Shown here one piece after another: positions 14,201 through 25,469 of a stretch of DNA of 64,000 nt. The position numbers and the translations under genes were made by a program. The DNA lies in the NCBI RefSeq assembly GCF_014529535.1, contig NW_023503374.1, positions 7,991,685-8,055,684 on the forward strand, written 5' to 3'. The notes beneath the pieces are model-generated. The model was not told where the DNA came from and did not search any database. It saw only the letters and a program-made list of their open reading frames with translations. The DNA comes from Bradysia coprophila (Eukaryota; Arthropoda; Insecta; Diptera; Sciaridae). Each line of letters starts with the position of its first letter. The first letter of the stretch is position 1.

Positions 14201-14695
14201 TTCTATGATCTCTCGTCACCAACAACGACCACAACGACAACCACTCAGCCACCAACGAAACGCACAATAAGTCCGTATTATTTCGGCTTAAATTACCAAA
14301 AAGATCAAAAAACTTCTACCAAATTTTATTACAATTCATATCCCACCACATCAACAACACCGACAACCAAAAAAACCCCGTATGTTTATAGCAATTATTT
14401 TTCAACGTCTCCATCCACTCGATGGACAACAACAACAGCAGCACCAACAACAACAACAACCACCACAGTTAGTCCCACTGCCAAAAAGAGCCAATCGTCG
14501 TACACTCGAAATCCCGTTTTCGATGTGTACTTGAAACGGTTAGCCTCGACGACAAAAAGTCCGTACAATTTCGAGAATTTTGCGCAGTACTTTAAAACGT
14601 CGACAACGAATCCGAAATTTTCGTACAATTTATTTGGGGCGAACAGCAATAATTCACCACTAAATTCAACAGCGACGGTGGTTTCGACGGGATAA
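5280..14695 (+). CDS. ADAMTS-like M12B zinc metalloprotease, 3' part of gene
   Basis: Exons read: 5280-5422, one of two alternative microexons (6249-6301 or 7007-7062), 12975-13101, 13166-13330, 13395-13626, 13691-13797 and 13978-14695 (stop TAA). All junctions are GT-AG and phases agree. The protein runs through the second half of a reprolysin catalytic domain: AVAITK, then DMCRR...GTAG, FAYVGGACVV, and the zinc site HEVGHLLGAVHDG split by the intron at 13102. A cysteine-rich region follows (CRRDRG, CFKDERVCAQLFCFD, STCGDGS/HCLDGRCV), typical of ADAMTS proteases just before their first thrombospondin repeat. No thrombospondin repeat follows; the last exon encodes about 240 residues rich in Thr, Tyr and Pro with runs of Thr, resembling a mucin-like O-glycosylated tail. 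Likely a secreted peptidase of extracellular matrix or cuticle. The signal peptide, prodomain and first half of the catalytic domain are missing from the window. Substrate unknown. Confidence 0.85.
6249..6301 (+). other. Alternative microexon A of the metalloprotease
   Basis: A 53-bp exon between TTCCACAG and GTAACC. Joined to the phase-2 end at 5422 and the phase-1 start at 12975 it reads K-YDMCRRRKGGRCTKGTA-G in frame. It supplies the DMC motif and the loop just before the FAYVGGAC strand of the M12B catalytic domain. It occupies the same protein position as microexon B 0.7 kb downstream. Confidence 0.75.
7007..7062 (+). other. Alternative microexon B of the metalloprotease
   Basis: A 56-bp exon between TTTGCAG and GTAAAT, with the same phases as microexon A. 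It reads K-LDMCRRNYPTDVCNRGTA-G, one residue longer than A, and keeps both cysteines. Including A and B together would break the reading frame, so the two look mutually exclusive. Confidence 0.75.
7063..12974 (+). other. 5.9-kb intron of the metalloprotease gene
   Basis: No exon that fits the neighbouring phases was found. It holds T-rich tracts near 10620 and 10830, copies of a dispersed repeat near 8251 and 9990, and a short hairpin at 11893-11957. A GTAAGT site at 10942 follows a T-rich tract, but all three frames between them are closed. Confidence 0.6.
11893..11957. repeat. Short hairpin with AAAGCGTAGCGAGC loop
   Basis: Sixteen-base arms around GAATGAAATTTCATTT and AAATGAAATTTCACTC with one mismatch. 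The loop includes AAAGCGTAGCGAGCAC, one of the GCGAAGCGAG-like loops discussed in the findings. Confidence 0.5.
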
Positions 14696-17520
14696 CTATA
14701 AAGACTCTCTTCTATTTAGATAGATTAAAATAATGGTAAGAATTGAATGCCGAGACTTCATAATAATCAACTGAAAGTGTACCTACAACTTCAGTCATCT
14801 ATTCTCAATCATGTTCTGCAATTCGTGGAATCAATCGGACTTATAATTTCGCTGATCTTGCCGGTTCTTTTTCGCCTAACTTTTTAGAAAATCAAATTAT
14901 TTTCTATCAAAAACTTTGATAATAACAACTTTACCTACTCGTAATGTTCAACGAACTTCTTCTGCATATCGAAGTCTACTCTCGCTGTCTTTCTATATCA
15001 ATCAATTCTTCTAATCTATTTACCGCATAATATCGTTTGATTATTCATGAAAACTATTGGGCTAAGGATGAGTAATCAATGTTGTCTTGTACATATTGTT
15101 GATACATTTAACGTTATTTACACACCGGTCGGACCTTGAATAAATTTGGTTCGTAACATTAAACGGTAACGGAGAAGACTTTCTCAGTTCAATCATCTGT
15201 ACACATTCCATCTCTAATTGAAACCAGTCAGTGATAAAACTAAAAGCATTTACAGATAAATTTCGTTTAGAATTGAATTTATTGTTCGGAAGGTCAGAAT
15301 GTAAATTATGTAAAAAGTGTACTGATTAAACCCAGTTCTAAGCTTCTACAAAGAGAAAGTATTGAAAAAAAAACTTTTAGATAGTTCTCGGTTCTCCACA
15401 TAAAGTTGTTAGAACCAAGTTGAACGATTATCATTACAGAAAAAAGACAGGGTCTCGTGCTCAAATTTCAAATTTATATGGTATTGGTATACACAACTCA
15501 TATGACCTGTGTATCATGTACTGTAATAGTGTTATATTGTTCAAGTTACACCTCACTGTATAACAATTTCCATAGAACAAATCAAGATATGCTGGCACAG
15601 GACTTATAAATTTCAGCTGGATAGTCGACTTAAATTAGGAATGTTGCACAAAATCATGAAGTCTGACTACTTGAATGCCATTGCCATCGAGAATCTTATC
15701 TAGGTTCTGAACTTTCGAATTTTCAAACATTGTCTCTATAATTATGTTGTCCAAAGCTTAGATGGTGTGAAGCTTCGGGTACACTTTACTCGACCGTGAA
15801 ATGTAAAATTATGATTTTTCCTCGATTTATCGAACTTGTCGAGGAAAAATTAATTAATTTTTTCTATAGTGAGGGGAACTTCGAGAAAGTTGATTTTCTT
15901 TGGGATTATTAGAGAATCTACCTACACAAACCTGCGACCCTTTAGATTTTCCTATCAGCAATTTGCCAGTCTGGATATCCTTGAACTGGAGACAAAACTT
16001 GATTTATCTAGAGCTGTTACTTCGGAAAGTCAAGGATATCGATAGATTCTAACCAAACAAGTTGAAGAAGTACAGCCAAAATGAATGAGAAATTTTATAA
16101 GCGGTACGGCACATCTGTGAGCTCTGTACGAGCTGTAACAGACGGAAAGCATATCACCAATATTAATTGTCAAATTTGTTCCTTCATTGGATCAAAGCAT
16201 TGTTAACAACTGTGTCCGAAAATCTTGTACATTGTTAGGTCAAATAAGTATTCGTTTTGGTATATAAGACGACATTAGCCAGTGTTCATCGCTTAGTTCT
16301 GTCGTTACCGTCGATGAGAGATGATTTGAATTTTGTTAAGGAGTCCAAAAAAGTTGTTCCTCTAAACATCGTCTATCGTTTACCCTGCATCTTTCTTTTT
16401 TCCTTTTTTTCTTTTTTATACTCTGAAACATACAATCTACATATTTTTCAGCGAAGTCTTCAAATTATTACATTTGGTTATAAAGTTCTTCCAGCCATTT
16501 TTTATGTCTACTCTAAAACATTATTAAAACTTGTGTATAATGCTCCTCTTTCAAATTACATTTCAGCGCTTTACAAAAAAAAAATTGTACATTTAACGGA
16601 GACGGAGTTTCCGTTTCAGAGCTTCAAACTATTTTTATTTTCATTGTAAAAATTACTTTCCAATAACCCTATGCCATATTCAAAATGAAAACTAATTTTT
16701 TGTTCTTTTCCAAACCATTTTCAGTGGACGAAAATAATCCGCCAGTACCAACGATTTAAAACGCACAGCAAATTAATAAGCCATCATTGTAATGACCGAC
16801 AAAGCACAAGCTTGGTATATAACGATATGGACGAACAAATTTGTTGAATTTTTTTTTGTTAGAAAAAGAAAAGATTTTTGTTTTAAAAACATCCAAACAC
16901 TCGGAACAATAAAATGATAAGTGAATTTTCGTATGACTGCAAGAAATGACAAAAGTATTAAGATTATATCGAGAAAAAAACAGACGAAGAAAAAAAACTG
17001 AAACAAAAAAGAAATCTTTAAACAAAAGTATAAAATCAAACGAAGGAATCAAATGAACTAGGATTTTTAATGTGATAAGTACAATAATAATTTATCCAAA
17101 CACAGCGATCGATATTATTAATTAGATGAATGGATTTTTGAACTAAATTTATTTGTAATTAAAAATAAAATTAAAAAAAAATATATTATAAAAGAGAGAA
17201 CCACACCACAATTCGGAATGGATAATATGCTGCCAATTAATTATTTTTTACTTTTAATTGTTTTCGTTTTTAAAAACACAGACACACCCAACAACTATTT
17301 TTATATTAATGTTTGAAAAATCTAAAACCAGAAAAATTTTAGTTTTTAAAATAATGTGAGAAGTGCCCGGATTATTTACCCACTGATGAAACGGAATTCA
17401 GCAGCCTCCGGAACCAGCAAACAGACACAAACCACACACACTATATCAAATTGTATTATTGAAATATTTATGTAAAATTTCTTTCTCTTTTAATTAATAA
17501 AAGACTTTGTATATTTAAAC
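14696..17520 (+). other. Presumed 3' UTR region of the metalloprotease gene
   Basis: There is no convincing coding sequence. A donor-like ATG/GTAAGA at 14734 and a strong acceptor (pyrimidine tract, then TTTTCAG) at 16724 could define an intron in the 3' UTR. The donor is only 38 bases after the stop, a spacing that would normally not trigger nonsense-mediated decay. An AATAAAAGA polyadenylation-type signal lies near 17497. The UTR intron and the end point are inferred. Confidence 0.35.
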
Positions 17521-17548
17521 GGTCGATTGTGGTTTGAAATTTGGGGCC

Positions 17549-17693
17549 GTTCATAAATTACGTAACGCAAAAATCAGACCCCCCCCGGGTCTGTAACGCT
17601 AAAAGGGTCAAGTTTGACCCAATTTTGTTAGAACCGTAACGCTTGCCTCATACCCCCCCCCCCCCCCCCTCTAGCGTTACGTAATTTATGAAC
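17549..17693. mobile_element. MITE with GTTCATAAATTACGTAACGC terminal inverted repeats
   Basis: Perfect 20-base terminal inverted repeats enclose about 105 bp, including a run of about 20 C residues near 17654 and a C-rich stretch near 17580. The right end is followed by a second partial copy of the repeat (GTAATTTATGAA). No coding capacity. The superfamily is not decided here because no target duplication is clear. Confidence 0.75.
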
Positions 17694-17857
17694 GTAATTT
17701 ATGAATTTCCCTTTCCGAGAAATTGTAGCGCATTTTACTTTACTACATTCAAAGTAAAGGATCAGCTATAAGGAAAATGGTTTGGGGTAAGTTTTCTTCT
17801 TAGCAAATCTTAGTGGAGCTATTATTATGACGTTAGTTGGTGTAGCAATAAATAGTA

Positions 17858-18674
17858 GGGTGTAGCGGTTTTTACAAAATGTCTTCGTTCTTTTAAGGCT
17901 CAGCCGGTCCATAGCTGGTCCATCTGATCATTTTATGGAAGAAGAAAAAAAATCAAACTTTAATTTTGTGCTGGCGCCAGATCGATTTTTGAAAATTTCG
18001 TCGTTTTCGGTCCACGTCACATATATCGATTTTTTACAGTGAGCTCAGTGTACATAAAAGTTGGGTCCACATGGTAATCTAATCTCCAGGCTTCACAGAT
18101 TATTTTACAAAAAAGATCAAGATTTTTTGAGCTCGTGACTAATTGGCAAAGTTCTTCGATAGTGAGACTTTAATCAAGAGACATAATTTGATGAAGCTGT
18201 GCAAAAATGTGAATTAAACTTTAAATATGCGAAATGGACCGTGGTGAGTCAACGCAACATAACATATGATTTGAATCGCCATATCTAAATTTAATATTTA
18301 TCTGACAAAAAGTTTTGATTTTGGTACACGCCGGCGAAAGTCAGATTACCTCAAATCTGACAATGCGAAACCTTTAATTGGAAACGTTTTCTAAGCTAAC
18401 TTCCGTACTGTTGACAAGTTCAAGAGCCAGTGGCTATATCTCGTTACGTTTTCAAATTTTAATGTATTTAATGTTGTACACTGAGCCCACTCCAAAAATA
18501 CAATATATGTGACGTAGACCTAAAACGACGAAATTTTCAAAAATCGATCTGGAGGCAGCACAAAATTAAAGCTTGATTTTTTTTGTCTTCCACAAAACGA
18601 TCAGATGGACAGCTAAGTGGATTTTCGGCTGAGCCTTAAAAAAACTAAGACATTTTGTAAAAACCGCTACACCC
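17858..18674. mobile_element. Foldback DNA transposon, 817 bp, about 200-bp inverted ends, TA target site
   Basis: The element starts GGGTGTAGCGGTTTTTAC and ends with its reverse complement CCGCTACACCC, with a TA dinucleotide immediately outside both ends (17856-17857, 18675-18676). The inverted arms extend about 200 bp (17858-18060 and 18475-18674) with scattered mismatches. A TA target is characteristic of the Tc1/mariner group and some other families. No transposase is encoded, so it is non-autonomous. Confidence 0.8.
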
Positions 18675-18676
18675 TA

Positions 18677-19528
18677 ATAATTAGCATTAAAATTTGACTT
18701 TTTGAAAACTTTTCATAGACAAGCTCTTGAAATTCTTGATCTCTTGATCTAACTAATTATATTTTTGCTACTAGCATTAAACACGGGCCCTATCAATAGA
18801 ACAAACTGACAAATTAAAATGAAAAATCATATATTTAAATGTATATGTGACAACTCCGTGTACAGACAGAAAAGGCACTCTTAATGTCAAAAGTGACGGA
18901 CTCATAACGTCAAAAGCAAAGCAAAGTTGACGTTTCGTGTTAGTGGTGTGTGTGATATAATTTTTCAATGAATTTCGGGTCATAATTCCTCTAGGTAGTC
19001 TACCTCTATGGCATCAACACTCATATGCCAGAAATCAAAGTCTCCTAATTTTGACAGATGTATGCGTGTACGTTTTAACAAAAGACATGCAAAGCCTATT
19101 CTGACACAATACATCGCTTATTTTGCACTCGCGCTGTCGTAACACTTAAAATTTGTAAGCAGTAACATTGAAATCGGGAAGGACTAAATTATTATAATGC
19201 AAGGGTAAAAGAGCCAGAATTTTTTTCGCCAGTGTCTTCAACTGACATAGTTGTTATAAGGCACAAAAGACAACATTTTATTGAACCGTTCAACAGTCCA
19301 ATTGTACGTGGGTGTGATTCATATTTATTCAAAAAGCGAAGGAATTTGGAAAAAGTGCTCTTGCCAAAAGTCACCGGAGAAAACGCAACTTTCCAATTTT
19401 CTTCCATTAGTGAATTGTGAACACGTGATTCTTCACAACAAAGGCACCCGAAGTTCAATCTGAGTTGATAAAATGGCAGATACTAAACAACTTAGAAATG
19501 AAATATAACCTCCACTTCTTTCAGTGTT
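18677..19528. other. Intergenic region downstream of the SHIPPO gene
   Basis: No gene recognised. It probably includes the 3' UTR of the minus-strand gene ending at 19529; a minus-strand AATAAA lies at about 19277-19282. The open frames here on either strand have no recognisable content. Confidence 0.4.
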
Positions 19529-21447
19529 CTATTTCCTAAGATCACATATCGTCTTGAAATCAATTTGCTTCAGCAATATTTTCGGTTTAGGCAAATGTGG
19601 AAACAAATTTCCCAGCTTATCGTTGGCGTTTCCTTCCGAATGAATACATTGATATCGTAGAGGAAGTTCGGTCAGACGTCCTTTACCTGCCCTTGCACGA
19701 ACAACATTGACCTTCGTCAGAGTAGTAGTCGATGTTGATTTTTGTGCCGTGTTTCTATTCGCTAAAAATGTAGCCTTGCCTCCATCGCCCTCGAAACGCG
19801 GACATGAGCTCATGAATGCAACAGCTTTGTTCACTCGAATCTTTTGTCGAGGCCGTATCGTCGCAGTTGTATTGAATGCAACGTCCGCTTCGTCTTTCGG
19901 TTTTAAATGTTTCCGGATCGATAGTGCTTCGCGTCTCGGTTGTGATACTAAATGAACGTACTGCGCATCGAAAATCATGGGAAATTTATCTTCGGTTCTG
20001 GACTCTTTTTTCTTTAAGTTTTTATGGTCAATTTTCGCCGTTGATAATAGACGTTTTGTGGCCGATTTAAATACGGATGTAAAACCTTTGCCGGGTATGT
20101 TTCTTATGTTCGGTGCCTCACAGGTACAATGCTTCAAGTTCTGTGCTTTCGCATACAGAGGCGAATATTTCCATTTCTCAATCTCAGATCGCCTAAGACT
20201 ATTTTCCAAATACTCTGTGCCGCGTTTACAGGGACAGGCAATTGTGTATGGATTGTAACGTCCAGGTCCTGGCAACCGTGACACATTGTAATAAAATCGA
20301 TCACTCTCTGGTATGTATTGTCCAGGGTGAAATATGTACGATTTCGGATGGTTTGTTGGATTCGAGGCCTTCTCACTACATAAAGCAGGAAGCATAAAAC
20401 TTTGGCGTCTCTGCTGAAACAATTTGTTTGCGTTACTCTTACCGTATAAGAAAATTCTGGGGATAGTATTTCTCTGGACCAGGAAATTTTGGATCCTTCG
20501 GACACAGGGTCAAATCATTCAGCATGGATCTCATGTAAGTTCTTTGTTTGTCTCGTGATCCTTTAAGAAATAAATTTTCGGCACTTAAGTGTCGTTACGG
20601 TAAGTCCTAAAGTTGGTTAAATGTCCTACGGCTTTAGCAGTTAGTAGTAGTTCCTACCGTTTTTACTGGAACTCGCAACTAACTCAGACGAGTGATTCAT
20701 ACCTTTTCTAAATTTCATTACAAATTCATTCTTTGGTTGATTCAGTCGATTCATTTCACTTGGCAAGTCATAGTAAAAACCTTTTGAAATTGGTGTATAT
20801 CCAACCCATTCGACCATATGTCCAAAGTATGATGTCTTGTCTCTTTCACCTTTTCAAAATATCAAAAGTCATTTCAATCAAGTGAAATTAGTGTTTCACG
20901 CTAAACAACCAGTAAAGCAGGAATATGGTCCCTTCTTTCCACTTTGCTTAACAGCAATATCTGCCAAATTTATCCCTTTAATCTCATATCGATTAGCTGC
21001 CGGTATATGGAACTCTTTCCCTTTATTTGAAAGCATTCTCTTTCGGTGGATATTCGTTAAATGTTTTGTTTCTGCAATGCATTCCGAATATTTCGCTTTA
21101 TGAATTAGCGCTGAAAGAACGATAGATTGGTTATACAACGACACAGAGATCTACCAATTTTCGTTACAAATGTACCGCTTCGGTTGTAGATTTTTTTGTA
21201 ACGCTGCAACTGCTTCTTGAGAAATGATTTATTGCGCTGATTGTAATTCTTCGGACGACCGAATTCTACAGTATTCAAATCGGTTAAGTGTGATTGTCGG
21301 CTCGTGAGTAAAAAACTTACTTGAATAAATGAATAGCGGTACATTGTAATGACTAGGCACGAAGGATCTGTGCCGAAGAAACTGTGTATCAGAGAAAAAG
21401 AACGATCCGGGAAACGATGACATTTTCGTTGAAAGGAATGGCACCAC
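19529..21447 (-). CDS. SHIPPO/PG-rich repeat axonemal protein, LEXM-like
   Basis: Six exons on the minus strand: 21321-21447, 21155-21265, 20910-21110, 20703-20849, 20443-20560 and 19529-20375. They total 1551 bp (516 aa), with every junction GT-AG and in phase and introns of 54-67 bp. The protein contains spaced Pro-Gly motifs: GPYSCFTGERD at about residues 139-149, FPGPEKYYP near 218, FHPGQYIP near 250 and LPGPGRYNPY near 270. This pattern belongs to the sperm-tail PG-rich (SHIPPO) proteins of ciliary and flagellar microtubules, and the GPY-x-x-FTG block resembles the LEXM subgroup. The C-terminal 200 residues are basic and low in recognisable motifs. No signal peptide or membrane segment is seen, so it is probably axonemal and likely testis-expressed in an insect. 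The start could be residue 1 or the Met at codon 9. Confidence 0.75.
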
Positions 21448-22495
21448 AAAGTTAAGAAATGTATAAAGAATTTTCGATCCTAAGCCGCGGCCTACTGAAA
21501 ACCAAACTGATGAAATCCTGATGAAACAGGTAGTCCTATGACTTGTGACTTAATATCGATATTTCGGTTCTTGAACGCCTGAAAGTTGAAACAACTAAAA
21601 ATAAAGAATATTTTTGCATTCATTAGTCATTGGCAAAAAATTGAGCGAGGAAGAATAAGAAGAATCTCTATATTTTGGTTCTGCACCCAGCTTCGATTTT
21701 TAAAGTTTTGGTAGTTTTGATTCAATCTAATCTACAAGCTAATGTTGACGAGAATCCAAATTTTGAGACATCCAGCCAGCTACGAAATAGTATATTGTGT
21801 ACGGTGCAAGGCGATTTTTGTAGCACAAAAGTAAAGTTTTCCATGCGGGCAGAAGGAGTATTATAATTAAGGCTTCTACAAGAATCTACTTGTGCAACGA
21901 AGTGCACATTATCATTTTTACAATTGCCAACGACATTAGACGAACGACCAATGATATAATACTAGTTATTATGTCATTGAGAACGACGTATTAATTAAAA
22001 ACAGATTATTCACCTCTGGCCACTGGCCACATGTTTATTTAGACACTTGGGGAGTTGTTGCATGAGCCGAAGGCGAATGTTATAACCCCAAGTGTCTAAA
22101 TAAACATTTGGACAGAGGTAAATACGCTATTTTATCTACCGACGGCGAAATAATAGCACTTTTTCACTGCTATTATTTCAAATAAAAATAATATTGAGAC
22201 GCAATCAACGTAGATGCATTCATTTCGATAAATATGGAAAAGTATGTCTCAAAATTTGAAATTCACATTTTAACAACAGCAACTGAATGGAAACACCCAA
22301 AATTTTTGATGCACCCTAATGCGTAATCATTTGATACACTTCCATCTTAGGAGTCAAAATATTGATGAAATATGTAAACTGCTAATTATAGCACAAAGCA
22401 CAAGAGATTAAATAAGGTTCGTTTATCACTAAATTCTCTTTAATTAAAATTTATTTTCATCATTCAAAAACATTTTAATTTTGCTCTGTGCATGG
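21448..22495. other. Intergenic region between the SHIPPO and Mesh-like genes
   Basis: No gene recognised. It contains the upstream region of the minus-strand SHIPPO gene, one strong hairpin at 22008-22125, and AT-rich sequence leading to the TATA box at 22496. Confidence 0.45.
22008..22125. repeat. Hairpin, 22-bp perfect arms, GAGCCGAAGGCGAATG loop
   Basis: Perfect arms at 22031-22052 and 22086-22107 (ATGTTTATTTAGACACTT then GGGG, and its complement) extend outward with mismatches to about 45 bp (ACCTCTG... and ...CAGAGGT). The loop holds GAGCCGAAGGCGAATG, nearly the same as the loop of the hairpin at 48252-48373. Confidence 0.7.
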
Positions 22496-22503
22496 TATAA
22501 ATA
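22496..22503 (+). promoter_or_regulatory. TATA box of the Mesh-like gene
   Basis: TATAAATA lies about 120 bp before a good donor site (ACG/GTGAGT at 22616). That donor pairs with the acceptor AAATTACAG at 23172, just 24 bases before the ATG at 23197. This suggests a short non-coding first exon (about 22527-22615) and a 557-bp 5'UTR intron. The start point is inferred. Confidence 0.5.
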
Positions 22504-23196
22504 GGGAACACTGAATTGTATTTCTTTCAAATAGTGTAGTAAAAAGGCAGGGTGTAAAAAATACGGGAATAAAAAGCAATCAGTTTTTGTAACTATAAAA
22601 GCATCCATCAAAACGGTGAGTTCACAGTGACGAAAGCTGGAAATGAAGGAGAAAGTGAGACATTATAAAATGACAAAGTTAATGCGAAAACCAGTAATAA
22701 TGTCAGTGGGATGTATGTGTATACAGTGTTTCTTCTACAGTGCATGTAAACATAATAAAACCTGGATTCCTTTACACTTGATCTCCAGTTTCTGATCACA
22801 ATATTAAGCATCGAAGAATCCAATCGACTCGATAACAATTTTTTATATCCAGTGAACTATCGACTTTACACGTTTTCATTTGATATCAAATCCACGGCAG
22901 TTCTTCACAGCTTCATCTAATGAGAACACGTAGTTCGTTAAAGCTTTCCTTGAATAATATTAGGATGATGCAATGATTTAACTAGTCACTGACTCAATAA
23001 TCTATTAAAACTTGTTTTATTAAGAATGGAACGAAGTGAATGCTTTACGAATACACTTGAATGCACCAAACGGCTTAAGAGCCAATGTAATATTTTCGTT
23101 GAAAAGCAATAACGAATATATCATCGCTGATAGAATTTTCCTCATTTTAACAAGTTTTCTTTTAAATTACAGTGACGTCAACCGGCCGTAAAAACC

Positions 23197-25377
23197 ATGA
23201 AAGTGGCGATTGTTTGTATATCGCTGGTTGTGTTTGCTTATAGTACCGATGGGATTGAACTTTTTGGTCGCAATAAATGTGTGGGCAAGCACGCCGAATT
23301 CGAGCAACTGACGATTACACCTTCATTCGTTTCAATCTTTGGAAATATTCCAATCACAATACAGGGCCCATCTCTTCAGGATGCTGTCAGCGTTCAAATC
23401 CGTTTCAACGATAAAACCGAGCAAATAGTAGATGGGTCGATAACAGGTGGTAACGTAGTCACATGCATTCTACCATTCCTCTATAAAAATGGTAGAATAC
23501 GAGTGGACATGATAGTAAAACTAACAGACAACACCATTCAGACATTCTATGGATTTATTTACACTCAAAAGCATCGTAGTGATCTCGAATTTGAGCTTGT
23601 CGGAACAACAGTCAAAGTGTCTTGGGAAAAGACTCATTTCGATGTAGACGCACTTCTAGATTTGGAATTGTGGGAAGTTGTTAGCGGAATTTTGACCTCC
23701 AGAGGAGTGATCATGCCAAACATACCGAACATAGGATTTTTCACGGGGGAAGTCAACAGTTTAGTAGTGACTCTGATTCAAAATCTGATAAATATTTACA
23801 TAGTTGAACTGAAAATCAACATCAACTCAGGATCGTCCCAAAATTCTACCAAGCCACAACATCCGTTAATAACCAATTGGCTGAATCAACTCAAGGGAAA
23901 ATCTGAGCGAGAACTGAATCAGCTATGCTACAGTTGGTACATTCAAGACAAAGGAGCACCCAGCGACGCTGAGTGCTGTCCTCGAACCCTAAAAGAAGCA
24001 CGAGTTGATGAACGATTCGAGCCTGTTGACGACTTGAAGTTGTATAACCCTGAAGCAGATTATGGTTTTATGCAAAAGGTTCCATCCCTCAGTGGTGCAG
24101 CACAGCGATGTGTTTACAAAAACGGAACACTCTTAGTTGGGCCACCAAGCGGTGGTAACGTAAGATCGGTCAGCCCCAATGGCGAAAACGGTGAGATGGC
24201 GCATATAATTGCAGACATATTGCCGTGGTATACGTGCTGTAAACTATCGGTGACCAAGTCATATTGTAACCTCTATTACGAAAAGAGACCATCGAATGAT
24301 GGTAAGTGTTACCGACCACCTCATTGTGGACACGTCATAGGTGATCCACATTTCACAACGTTCGACGGTCTGTATTATACATTCCTTGGTCTCGGTGAAT
24401 TTTGGGTTATCCGAAGTGAAGACTTCGCGATGCAAGGCAGATTTACCCAATTCAAAGACACAAAAGCGACCGTTTGCACTGTGTATGTCATGTATCAACG
24501 AAGCTTTGATGGGGAAGCAACTGTTCAATTATCGTTGAAGGAAAAATATATTGAAATAATGATTGATGGCCAGGTAGTCGCAATGGATCCGAACGTGAAA
24601 CAGCCTCAACGTACCATAATGTACAACGGCGTATCAATTGTAATAACTTCCCCTGAGGACATCACAATTACGTTTTCGACCGGATACTCGTTCAAATTTA
24701 CCTACGATCCATTTGTTATCAACATGGCTGGTTTGGTTGCTGAGGAATTGAAGGGTTCGTTCAGAGGATTGTTTGGTGTATTCGATGATAACCAGGAAAA
24801 TGAGCTCACATATCCAAATGGAAGAGTCATTCCTACTAATTCAGACTCAAGGGCGATTCACGATTTTGGTATGAGTTGGAAACTAACTTGTGAGGAAAGT
24901 CATTTTACATATCCACTCGGCAAGGGTTATGACAACTTCTATGACGATAATTTCGTTCCACTCTTCGAAGTTCCAGACTTAGACAAATTGTCACCAGAAG
25001 ATGTGGAAGCTTGCAAAGGATCTTATGAATGTCTGTTCGATTTGTCAGTAACTGGGAATAGAGAGATGGCGCTAGGTACACAGAAAGCCGTAGAGAACTT
25101 CTCTGCCATTGCTAAGGCAACGAGTGTTGGGTGTGAAAGAATATCTGTACCTAGAAATGGATACTTGGTGGTTATTAATTACTCTGAAGGAAGTACAGTA
25201 CGACTCGTTTGTAATACAAATTTCCAGGTTCAAGGAATTGATTCCGTAAAATGTGTTAGAGATTTAGTTGGTATGCTATCTTGGGATGGAAAATTGGGAA
25301 TGTGTGTCAAGATAAATAAATGCGCTAATGAAAATGCATGGTTACAGTGGCTATGCGAAAATGGCCTTTCTGCATAA
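23197..25377 (+). CDS. Secreted Mesh-like protein with AMOP, VWD and Sushi domains
   Basis: One uninterrupted 726-aa coding exon. A signal peptide covers about residues 1-19. An IPT/TIG-like strand region follows (LTITPSFVSIFGN from about 37). An AMOP-type segment spans about 225-350, with LCYSWYIQDKGAPSDAECC, an RCVY motif and a CC pair. A VWD domain starts at residue 382 (GDPHFTTFDGLYYTFLGLGE), and a Sushi domain covers about 645-707 (CERISVPRNGY ... LVCN ... VKC ... WDGKLGMC). This order is that of insect Mesh and vertebrate SUSD2. Mesh normally ends in a transmembrane helix and a cytoplasmic tail; here the protein stops soon after the Sushi domain with no hydrophobic segment, so it is probably secreted. 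Mesh organises smooth septate junctions in gut epithelium; whether this paralogue does is unknown. The lack of coding introns contrasts with other genes in the window. AATAAA lies at 25464-25469. Confidence 0.85.
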   Translation: MKVAIVCISLVVFAYSTDGIELFGRNKCVGKHAEFEQLTITPSFVSIFGNIPITIQGPSLQDAVSVQIRFNDKTEQIVDGSITGGNVVTCILPFLYKNGRIRVDMIVKLTDNTIQTFYGFIYTQKHRSDLEFELVGTTVKVSWEKTHFDVDALLDLELWEVVSGILTSRGVIMPNIPNIGFFTGEVNSLVVTLIQNLINIYIVELKININSGSSQNSTKPQHPLITNWLNQLKGKSERELNQLCYSWYIQDKGAPSDAECCPRTLKEARVDERFEPVDDLKLYNPEADYGFMQKVPSLSGAAQRCVYKNGTLLVGPPSGGNVRSVSPNGENGEMAHIIADILPWYTCCKLSVTKSYCNLYYEKRPSNDGKCYRPPHCGHVIGDPHFTTFDGLYYTFLGLGEFWVIRSEDFAMQGRFTQFKDTKATVCTVYVMYQRSFDGEATVQLSLKEKYIEIMIDGQVVAMDPNVKQPQRTIMYNGVSIVITSPEDITITFSTGYSFKFTYDPFVINMAGLVAEELKGSFRGLFGVFDDNQENELTYPNGRVIPTNSDSRAIHDFGMSWKLTCEESHFTYPLGKGYDNFYDDNFVPLFEVPDLDKLSPEDVEACKGSYECLFDLSVTGNREMALGTQKAVENFSAIAKATSVGCERISVPRNGYLVVINYSEGSTVRLVCNTNFQVQGIDSVKCVRDLVGMLSWDGKLGMCVKINKCANENAWLQWLCENGLSA

Positions 25378-25469
25378 AGATGTAATGAAAAATTTTACAC
25401 ATTCCAATTCAGTATCCGGTCGTGAATTAATGGAAATCCTAATAATGAAAAATAATTTTAGAAAATAAA

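Noticed and set aside
13938-14270. 110-aa His/Gln-rich open frame overlapping the last protease exon
   Set aside because: It is an out-of-frame reading of the Thr codon (ACA/ACC) repeats of the real exon.
16257-17052. 130-aa plus-strand and 98-aa minus-strand frames after the protease gene
   Set aside because: Low-complexity Phe/Leu/Lys-rich translations of AT-rich DNA with no splice or domain support.
24259-24538. Open frames inside the Mesh-like gene on both strands
   Set aside because: They are shadows of the 726-aa frame; the VWD motif is only present in the main frame.
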